Made by a program: the position numbers and the translations under genes. Shown one piece after another: positions 36,491 through 43,185 of a stretch of DNA of 64,000 nt. This DNA comes from Seongchinamella unica (lineage in GTDB: Bacteria; Pseudomonadota; Gammaproteobacteria; Pseudomonadales; Halieaceae): positions 1,541,724-1,605,723 of the forward strand of contig NZ_SMSE01000001.1 of the NCBI RefSeq assembly GCF_004354085.1, in the 5' to 3' direction. The notes below the pieces were generated by a model. The model made no database searches. It was not told the origin of the DNA and worked only from the letters and a program-made list of their open reading frames with translations. Each line of letters starts with the position of its first letter. The stretch's first letter is position 1.

Positions 36491-39400
36491 TCAGTATTGC
36501 TGAGCTGCCGCTGATGTCGAGGGCTGTTCGTTGGCCGCCTGCTGTAGCGCATTCTGTGCGTCCAACTCCGTCCAGGCCTGACCCCGCTTGAATTCCTCTT
36601 CGTAATTGCCGGCGGCCAGGTGCTGTTTTGTCTGGTCGCTATAGGCCTCAAGGTACATGATTTCCAGGGGTTCAAGGGTCACGCCCAGGTGATCCAGCGA
36701 ATGTGACAGGGCGCCGAGCATGCGCGCAGCCTCCGCATATTGTTCCCGGATCACCAGTACCCCGGCCATGGCCAGCAGCGCCAGGTTGGAAATCATGGGA
36801 TAGTCGAAATTGCTGGCCAGGCCCTGGGCTTCAAGTATCAGTTTCGACGCAGCTTTCCAGTCACCCTCCTGCAAGCTGAAGTGTGCCAGGTTAATCAGTA
36901 TCTGCGCCGGCCAGAAGCTGTTGCCGTACTCGCGGAATATGGCCAGAGCCTGTTGCCAGGACTCTGCAGCACCCGCCACGTCCTCCTCTGCGAGGTTGAT
37001 AATGCCGTTTGAAATCAGCGAGAGCGCATAATAATAGCGGTCGTCGCTGTTTTTGAAGGTCTCCATGGCCAGATCGCAAAGCTCGCGGCCTCCGGGTATC
37101 TGCAACACTGCCCGGGTCAGACCCAGGGAAAGGCAGACCCTGCCGAGATCGCTCTCGTCCCCGTATGTGGTGTACATCTGGTGGCTGGTCTCGAGGTTGG
37201 GTACTGCGGCGGCATAGTCGCCGGCCAGCGCCTCCAGCCAGGCAATGGTTTCGTAGATCAGTGCCTTATCCCGGGAGGGGGGTGCGGTCGAGAAAACCTC
37301 CAGCGCGCGCTGGGTCCACTCCCGGCCTTCGGTGAATTTTCCGCGCTGGATCCAGAACCACCATTGCGACTGGAATGCCCGTGTCAGTTGTCCGGCGTCA
37401 CCCTGCTCCAGGAACCAGTCCATGGCAGCGCGAACATTGTCGCCATCCGCCAGCATCCGGGTAACGCATACCCGCTGTCCCCTGGAGGTGATTCCCGGTG
37501 CCAGCGATTCAGCCATTTCCAGGAAGTGACCGGCGTGCCGCTCACGCACCAGCGCGTCCTCACCGGAGGCGGCCAGCTGACCCCGGCCATATTCGCGAAT
37601 GGTTTCCAGCATCCAGAACCGCGGCTCCAGCTGTTCCGGATCGTGCTTGAGCAGGCTCTTCTTGGTCAGGGACTCGATACCATCCAGCAAATCCATCATG
37701 CTGCCGGATTCTTCGATAACGATCTCGGCGGAGGAAAGGGAAAACCCGCCTCTGAACACGCTGAGCAAACGAAACAGTGCCTGCTCTTCCGCATCCAGCA
37801 AGTCGTAGCTCCAGGCCACCGTGCTGCCCAGGGTTCTTTGTCTTTCCGGCAGATCGCGCGACCTGGCCTTGAGGATGTCCAGCGATTGGCTCAGGCTCTT
37901 GAGCAGCGCCTGCGGCGACAGGACGGTCAACCGCGCCGCGGCCAGTTCCAGCGCCAGGGGAAGTCCGTCCAGCTTGATACAGATGGCGGCGATGGCTTCT
38001 GCATTGTCGTCGGTCAGTTCAAAGTCCCGGCGATACTCACGCACCCTGTCGAGGAACAGCTTGATCGACTCGAATTCAGCCAGCGCCTGGTGTCGCTTCG
38101 AGGGTTCCCTGTCGGGTATCTCCAGGGGCTCCAACTGGTATTCCTGCTCCCCCCGAATGAGGAGTGGCTCGCGGCTGGAGACCAGGATTTTCAATTCAGG
38201 CACACCATCGAGTAGTGCCGGCAGGCTGGATGCCCCTTCAATGATCTGTTCAAAATTATCCATGACCAGCAGCACACGGCTGTGCTGCAGTCGATGGATT
38301 AATGAATCCAGGATGCTCTGGCCGGGCATTTCCTTGACGCCGAGGGTTTCTGCGATCGTTGGAATGACCAGGGTGTGGTCGGTGACCGCGCTCAGCTTTA
38401 CCAGGTAGACCCCATCGTGAAAGTGGGCCTCCAGTTGACCCGCCGCTTCCAGGCTCAGCCGTGATTTGCCGGTGCCCCCTGGCCCGGTGAGGGTAAGCAC
38501 GCGCACGGAGTCACCGCTCAGCATGTCGCAAATGTCGGACAACTCTCCAACACGGCCAACAAAGCTGGACAGTGCCCTGGGCAGGTTGGAGGGGCGGTTG
38601 GTCAGTGAGGCGATGGGTGGAAAGTGACAGTCCAGGCCCTGGATCTCGAGGTCGTGTAATACCTCGGGATAGGGCATGTTCTTCAGCCTGTGGCTGCCAA
38701 GCTTGCGATAGGCGACCCCCGGTGGCAGGGCGCTGTCGGCCACATGGGTCAAGACGTCTGCCGAGAGAATCACCTGGCCGCCACTGCCGATACTGGCAAT
38801 TTGTGTCGCCCTTTGCACGTCGACCCCGAAATACTGGTCGCGTACCAGCGTGGGTTGCCCGGTGTGCAGTCCCATGCGCACCTGTATTGTGTTCCCCTGG
38901 GGCCTGGCCATCGCCGCGCAGCCTTTCTGGATATCGATGGCCGCCTTGACTGCCTGCACCGCATCGACAAAGGCGAACATGCAAATGTCGCCGCGAACCT
39001 CCACTTCAAAGCCATTGCGCTGTTGGCTGAGTCCACGAACCAGCGCCCTTAATTGTGATAGCGCCTCGTCAAATTCATCGCCCAGTCGCATGGCGAGTTC
39101 ATGGGCGCCGACCACGTCCAGGCGCAGCAGGGTCACCATACCCATTGGCAGGTCGGGTAGTTTGCTGCTCTGTACCCGGGTATCGGTCATCAGGTCGCTG
39201 AGGGCAGCGCCGAGTTTGTCCTGGTAGCTCTGGGGCGTCAGTTCATGTTTGATAATGGCCTGCATGGAGCCGAGCTGCAGCCGTTGGCCCGGAGACAGGG
39301 TGGCGGGCGCAAGGTGCACCACCAGCATGGGCTTTTCGAGATCCAGGGCATAGTGAATTTCGTTGCCGCAATGGCGTGACAGGGCCGCGTTGGGGGTGAC

Positions 39401-39613
39401 GTAGTAAATGACCAGCGAGCAATCAGACAAGCGCTGGGCAAGCTGGGCGGTCCAGTCCTTGCCCGCCTCCAGACCCTCGTCATACCAGACGTTATAACCG
39501 AGCTGCCTCAGCTGCTCGATTTCGGCGTAGACGAGTTCATCATCACTGTGTGCGTAGGAAACGAAAATGAAGGGCTCATTTCCGGAATACGCCTTGAACG
39601 GTTTTTCTGCCAA
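36491..39613 (-). CDS. TIR / cyclase-homology / STAND ATPase / TPR multidomain protein
   Basis: 1040 residues from a TTG start. Residues ~13-130 are a TIR domain (FIFVSYAHSDDE, WYDEG) with a Glu at 85 (RHCGNE) where NADase TIRs place the catalytic residue. Residues ~155-320 match a class III nucleotide cyclase domain: metal Asps D166 and D209 are kept, but the conserved Asn and Arg are Q267 and Q271, so cyclase activity is doubtful. Residues ~345-640 are a STAND/NB-ARC-type ATPase (Walker A GPGGTGKS 377-384, Walker B LLVMDNFE near 450, SSREPL, GLPLALELAAARL). The rest is TPR-like helices. It follows tfuA by 89 nt on the same strand; that gap has only a 5-bp hairpin without a U tract, so co-transcription is possible. 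Confidence 0.85.
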   Translation of the reverse strand: MAEKPFKAYSGNEPFIFVSYAHSDDELVYAEIEQLRQLGYNVWYDEGLEAGKDWTAQLAQRLSDCSLVIYYVTPNAALSRHCGNEIHYALDLEKPMLVVHLAPATLSPGQRLQLGSMQAIIKHELTPQSYQDKLGAALSDLMTDTRVQSSKLPDLPMGMVTLLRLDVVGAHELAMRLGDEFDEALSQLRALVRGLSQQRNGFEVEVRGDICMFAFVDAVQAVKAAIDIQKGCAAMARPQGNTIQVRMGLHTGQPTLVRDQYFGVDVQRATQIASIGSGGQVILSADVLTHVADSALPPGVAYRKLGSHRLKNMPYPEVLHDLEIQGLDCHFPPIASLTNRPSNLPRALSSFVGRVGELSDICDMLSGDSVRVLTLTGPGGTGKSRLSLEAAGQLEAHFHDGVYLVKLSAVTDHTLVIPTIAETLGVKEMPGQSILDSLIHRLQHSRVLLVMDNFEQIIEGASSLPALLDGVPELKILVSSREPLLIRGEQEYQLEPLEIPDREPSKRHQALAEFESIKLFLDRVREYRRDFELTDDNAEAIAAICIKLDGLPLALELAAARLTVLSPQALLKSLSQSLDILKARSRDLPERQRTLGSTVAWSYDLLDAEEQALFRLLSVFRGGFSLSSAEIVIEESGSMMDLLDGIESLTKKSLLKHDPEQLEPRFWMLETIREYGRGQLAASGEDALVRERHAGHFLEMAESLAPGITSRGQRVCVTRMLADGDNVRAAMDWFLEQGDAGQLTRAFQSQWWFWIQRGKFTEGREWTQRALEVFSTAPPSRDKALIYETIAWLEALAGDYAAAVPNLETSHQMYTTYGDESDLGRVCLSLGLTRAVLQIPGGRELCDLAMETFKNSDDRYYYALSLISNGIINLAEEDVAGAAESWQQALAIFREYGNSFWPAQILINLAHFSLQEGDWKAASKLILEAQGLASNFDYPMISNLALLAMAGVLVIREQYAEAARMLGALSHSLDHLGVTLEPLEIMYLEAYSDQTKQHLAAGNYEEEFKRGQAWTELDAQNALQQAANEQPSTSAAAQQY

Positions 39614-39702
39614 GGGAGTCTTCTTAACTTGCGAGTATCCACTAGTCTGACGCGATTTGCGCTGATTGTCAGCCTGCTAATCCACAGCCGCCGGAAAAAT
39701 TT

Positions 39703-40881
39703 CTACCGGGTTTGTTTGTGGTCAAGTTTCCTGAAAGCGATCGCCTGGGCCAGATCCTGCCGCAGCGCCTGCAGCATGGGCCAGATTGGTGCGCCCGGTG
39801 TGAACCTGTGCCCGATTTCGCGCCAGTCGTCGAGGCCGTGACCCCGGGCGATAATCTGTTGTGCGTGTTGCAAACAGCGCTCGTCCGCGCTCAGGGAAAT
39901 ATCGCCAGCCCTGTCCCGGGCATAAGTCATAGCCCGATACCTGAAGACCAGGCCATCGATCGCAGGGTCTTTGAGCAGCGTTGGCCAGAGCTCATCCGGG
40001 CATGCCGGGTCGGGGTTGTGAATGTCGACTGCTCCCCGCAACGAGCTCAGTTGCCGGTAGCGTCCGCTGGCCAGCAGCCACTGCCACAGGTGGGTTTTCA
40101 GTGTCAGCGCATCGAGCCCGGCGGTGGCGTCGTGGCCTCTTTCCCGCGATTCACGCTCGGGGAGGGTGAGGCCGATGCCGGCCCCCGGCGCCTGCGACAG
40201 CGCTGGCGAATCCCGCAATAGACGCGCTGTGCGCCGCAGGGCGCGCGCCGCATCCAGTCGCTTGAGGTCACAGGCCGCCAGCGACCGGCGCAGCGCGCCG
40301 TCGCGGTCGTCGATGCCCGCCTGCTGCAGCAGCTCCCGCCAGTTGCGATCAGGGTAGTAGGTATTTCGGGCCGCTTCGATGATGTGGTGGGCGTGGTCAG
40401 GGCCCAATTGCCCCTGACGCAGGTGCCTGGAGACGGAATAACGTACATTCACCAACGGCACCGAGGCGACCCTGTAGCCTGCGTCTTCGATAAAGGTAAG
40501 CGCAACCTCGTCGTCTGATTCCAGTACTCCCCGCCGGTACAGTCGATAGATAGTGCCTACTCCGTGCATGCCAGCGGGCCAGCATTCGGCCGCTCTGATG
40601 GCGCCCATGCTGGAGGCCCCGAGCACACAGGCGCCATCTGCCAGCACGTCGAGTACCTCCCGCGGGGGAATGGCCAGTTGTTGTGAAAACACACCGTCGA
40701 GAATAACGAAAACGCTGAAACCCAGGGTTCGGTCCCGGTACAGGTCGCCGCGGGCCACAGGCGGCATCAACTGGGCTCCGGGCAGGTACTGCTGAATTTC
40801 CTCATGGCTAATGCTTGGGCCAGCGTACACAACGGGAGGGAAAAGCAGGGTGTTCACACCAGGTGCCGCAGGCATCGCCAC
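39703..40881 (-). CDS. TfuA-like protein
   Basis: 392 residues from a GTG (or ATG at 40875). The TfuA core is at residues ~15-150: VVYAGPSISHEEIQQYLPGA, PPVARGDLYRD, FVILDGVFSQQLAIPPREVLDVLADGA (split) and VLGASSMGAIRAAE. TfuA proteins partner YcaO enzymes, notably in peptide or protein backbone thioamidation. The C-terminal ~200 residues are helical, Arg-rich and not recognised. It overlaps the ycaO 3' end by 28 nt, so the pair is translationally linked. Confidence 0.88.
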   Translation of the reverse strand: MAMPAAPGVNTLLFPPVVYAGPSISHEEIQQYLPGAQLMPPVARGDLYRDRTLGFSVFVILDGVFSQQLAIPPREVLDVLADGACVLGASSMGAIRAAECWPAGMHGVGTIYRLYRRGVLESDDEVALTFIEDAGYRVASVPLVNVRYSVSRHLRQGQLGPDHAHHIIEAARNTYYPDRNWRELLQQAGIDDRDGALRRSLAACDLKRLDAARALRRTARLLRDSPALSQAPGAGIGLTLPERESRERGHDATAGLDALTLKTHLWQWLLASGRYRQLSSLRGAVDIHNPDPACPDELWPTLLKDPAIDGLVFRYRAMTYARDRAGDISLSADERCLQHAQQIIARGHGLDDWREIGHRFTPGAPIWPMLQALRQDLAQAIAFRKLDHKQTR

Positions 40882-42083
40882 CCCGCGCGCCGGCGATTGA
40901 CGGCAAACGAGGTCAGCCCGGGCACCCGCACCCGAACCACGGCAAGAGCCATGTCCGGGTGGCTCACATCCGCTGCGACGACGCTGCCAAAGCCCGCATT
41001 GCGCAACTGTCGCAGCAGGTAATCCAGGTCGTGCAGCAGGTCGGTACTGGAAAATGAGCTGACGCTATCGAAGGGCAGCCCGGCAACGGACGCCGCGGAT
41101 TTGTCATGGCTTGCGCGCCCCAGGCTCAGGCTGTTGTAGGAGTCCCGGGCTCCCTGGATGACCGCCAGCCGCGACTGCACGGCTTCGGTAATGGCCCGGT
41201 ACAGCGCAATTTCCGCACAGGGACTGGCGCCAAAGCCGGGAAAAATGCGCCGTCGCGACCCCTGAGAGTGAGGAAACTCAGGGTCGATGATGCGACAGCG
41301 AATGACCGGAACATCGATGTCTGAGACGATCTGGCTGAGCTCCAGGGACTGTCCCGCCCGCTCTATTTGCGCTACCAGTGCCATTGCCCCCGGCGGCAAG
41401 GTGCTGCTGTCGATCGGCAAATCCATCGCCTGTTGCTGTTGTGGTTCGCCGAAGGCACTGACAAACAGCAGCTGGCCCAGGCAGTCGCGTTCGATCACTT
41501 CGCAAAGACCGTGAACCACTGCCTCCAGCAGGGTATTCCCCGCCGCCAGGCCGTTGGTGTCAACGTCAGTCAACAATCCCTCCGCCGGCGGGCTGCAGAC
41601 CAGGTCCAGCGGTAAGAGCGTTGTGCTGTCCTGCAGCAGGTCCCAGCCCCGGAACCAGCGATATTCCCGTTGCGGTGTGTAGTTGGAATCGCTGGGAAGT
41701 TCCAGACTGGCCGGGTCGCAGGGATTGTCCCCTGCGGCTTGCAGTGAGTCAAAACTGCCGGTGAGCAGGGATGGAAAGTGCCTGGACTCTGCCGCGAATC
41801 GCTCCACCGCCTCACTCATGGCGCTAACCCGGGCTGATGTGCGGTCGCGGCCTTTACCCAGGTGCGTGGTAAGGTCAGTGGCCAGCGGGGTGGTGGCGCT
41901 GAAAACCGGCAGCTGCAGTCGGTCCAGGGGGGTCAGATCCGCGACCCGGGTAATCGGGACATGACGAGCCAGGCTGTCAAGGCGGGCTTCGGTGTCTTCG
42001 GGAGGGCAGGTCCGGTGAGAAAGAGGAGAGAGTTTTTGGCTGGGGGCCCGGTGCAGCGCCTCCCAGCCAGGTGTCAGAACCAA
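40854..42083 (-). CDS. YcaO-family peptide-backbone-modifying enzyme
   Basis: 409 residues from an apparent TTG start; the exact start is uncertain because no good ribosome binding site is visible. YcaO ATP/Mg-binding elements: SARVSAMSEAVERFAAES (residues ~82-100), ALLEAVVHGLCEVIERD-like (here NTLLEAVVHGLCEVIERDC, ~180-198) and ITEAVQSRLAVIQGARD (~315-332). The C-terminus ends GWRCLRHLV and lacks the proline-rich PxPxP tail common in azoline-forming cyclodehydratases, which with an adjacent TfuA points to thioamide-type or other amide chemistry. Lies 19 nt after the precursor candidate. Confidence 0.9.
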   Translation of the reverse strand: MVLTPGWEALHRAPSQKLSPLSHRTCPPEDTEARLDSLARHVPITRVADLTPLDRLQLPVFSATTPLATDLTTHLGKGRDRTSARVSAMSEAVERFAAESRHFPSLLTGSFDSLQAAGDNPCDPASLELPSDSNYTPQREYRWFRGWDLLQDSTTLLPLDLVCSPPAEGLLTDVDTNGLAAGNTLLEAVVHGLCEVIERDCLGQLLFVSAFGEPQQQQAMDLPIDSSTLPPGAMALVAQIERAGQSLELSQIVSDIDVPVIRCRIIDPEFPHSQGSRRRIFPGFGASPCAEIALYRAITEAVQSRLAVIQGARDSYNSLSLGRASHDKSAASVAGLPFDSVSSFSSTDLLHDLDYLLRQLRNAGFGSVVAADVSHPDMALAVVRVRVPGLTSFAVNRRRAGWRCLRHLV

Positions 42084-42102
42084 GACGCGGGTCTTGGACT
42101 AA

Positions 42103-42312
42103 TCAGAACATACCGCCATTTTCTTCGTCGTCATCACTCAACGCCATGGCACCCATGGCCACATGCTCTTCACTGACCGTTTTATGGAAAGCGACGAGGC
42201 TGTCTACCATGTCCTGGGTGGTGCGTTTGTTTATGGCGTCTCGGACTTCATTAGAGAGGTTGGATGTATCGATCACGCCAGCTGCTTCTAATTGTTCTAT
42301 CGGTGTAGCCAT
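42103..42312 (-). CDS. RiPP precursor peptide candidate
   Basis: 69 residues from the ATG at 42312, which has an AAGGAA ribosome binding site; upstream frame to 42507 runs through the promoter and is rejected. Residues 1-~48 read like a helical leader (IEQLEAAGVIDTSNLS, VRDAINKRTTQDMVDSLVAF). The C-terminus is short, acidic and glycine-containing: AMGAMALSDDDEENGGMF. There is no Cys, and only one Ser and no Thr after residue 47, so azole formation is not favoured. It is the first gene of the transcript that continues into ycaO and tfuA, the usual place for a precursor. No family recognised. Confidence 0.72.
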   Translation of the reverse strand: MATPIEQLEAAGVIDTSNLSNEVRDAINKRTTQDMVDSLVAFHKTVSEEHVAMGAMALSDDDEENGGMF

Positions 42313-42381
42313 AACATTTCCTTGTCTTTCCTGGTTTGCCAGTGACCGTGGCCTTCCCGGTCGTTCTGGACGGGACTCTCG

Positions 42382-42410
42382 TTTATACTGCAGGGCCCCG
42401 GAAGCGTCAA
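42382..42410 (-). promoter_or_regulatory. Sigma-70 promoter of the precursor-ycaO-tfuA operon
   Basis: TTGACG, 17-bp spacer, TATAAA on the minus strand: near consensus and the best sigma-70 match I noticed in the window. Predicted start near 42375, about 63 nt ahead of the precursor ATG. It lies in the 169-bp divergent gap to the diiron protein gene. Confidence 0.7.
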
Positions 42411-42481
42411 GCTCCCGACAGTGCCCCAATGCCCCGGGACCAGGCGGGCCACTGCCCGCAGGGACACCTCTCTGACTATGG

Positions 42482-43180
42482 ATGGATGGAATGACGGTTG
42501 ATACCAATGCAGTAAGTCACAGCCAGCAGCTCAGGGCGGCCCTTGCAACCTCGGGCCTGCCTCTCACGCTGATGTATTCGGAATTCTGGGGTAATGATCG
42601 GGTGGGCGAGCTGGTCGTTCCGTTTCTGGTGCTGATGCACCAGGTGGTTCGCGCCAGCGTCCCGCTGATGGAGGCTGCCAGCGCAAAAGCCGCAGAAACC
42701 GCGCCCCGGGATCCCCTGGCAGCCAGATTACAGGCCTACATGGATGCTCACATCGAGGAGGAGCGGCACCACGACACCTGGATCATGGAGGACCTGGAGT
42801 CCGCCGGCCTGGACAGGGATTCTCTCCTGGCGCAAACGCCCGACAGCCAGGTGGCCGCCCTGGTGGGGGCCCAGTACTACTGGATATACCATCATCATCC
42901 GATCGCCCTGCTGGGCTACATACGACTGCTCGAGGGCAAGCCCCCGTCGGCAGGTCACATCGAACGACTGCGGCAGGTCAGTGGCCTGCCCGAATCGACA
43001 TTTCGCACCTATCAGCTGCACGGTGAGCTGGACCCGGATCACCTGCAGGAGTTTGACACCTTGCTCGACGCCCTGGACCTCAATCAGGAGCAGTTTGAGC
43101 TGGTGCGCCAGAGTGCGGTCTATACGGCACACCAGCTGGCCAATTGCCTGGGTACGCTGATCAAGCGGAATAGCGAGTAA
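42482..43180 (+). CDS. Heme-oxygenase-like diiron protein (iron-containing redox enzyme family)
   Basis: 232 residues, all-helical. Candidate metal ligands: HIEEERHHDTW (residues ~90-100), the His-rich YYWIYHHHPIALLGY (~135-150) and HGELDPDHLQEFD (~177-190); spaced acidic and His residues of this kind mark heme-oxygenase-like diiron oxidases (HDO). HDOs carry out O2-dependent N-oxygenation or C-C cleavage. It is divergent from the YcaO operon and 5 nt upstream of the S41-like protease gene, so it probably acts on the same peptide; this is inference. ATG at 42482 or 42491. Confidence 0.75.
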   Translation: MDGMTVDTNAVSHSQQLRAALATSGLPLTLMYSEFWGNDRVGELVVPFLVLMHQVVRASVPLMEAASAKAAETAPRDPLAARLQAYMDAHIEEERHHDTWIMEDLESAGLDRDSLLAQTPDSQVAALVGAQYYWIYHHHPIALLGYIRLLEGKPPSAGHIERLRQVSGLPESTFRTYQLHGELDPDHLQEFDTLLDALDLNQEQFELVRQSAVYTAHQLANCLGTLIKRNSE

Positions 43181-43185
43181 CCCTT

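Noticed and set aside
36472-36495. Terminator between the TonB receptor and the TIR-STAND gene
   Set aside because: CTGAC/GTCAG can pair, but the stem is only 5 bp with an 8-nt loop and only a weak T stretch; not enough to annotate.
36491-39613. Active adenylate/guanylate cyclase annotation for the TIR-STAND protein
   Set aside because: The conserved Asn and Arg of the catalytic helix are replaced by Gln, so only cyclase homology is claimed.
42313-42507. N-terminal extension of the precursor frame up to 42507
   Set aside because: It would run through the -35/-10 promoter, lacks a ribosome binding site and reads as Pro/Arg-rich noise; the ATG at 42312 has a good site.
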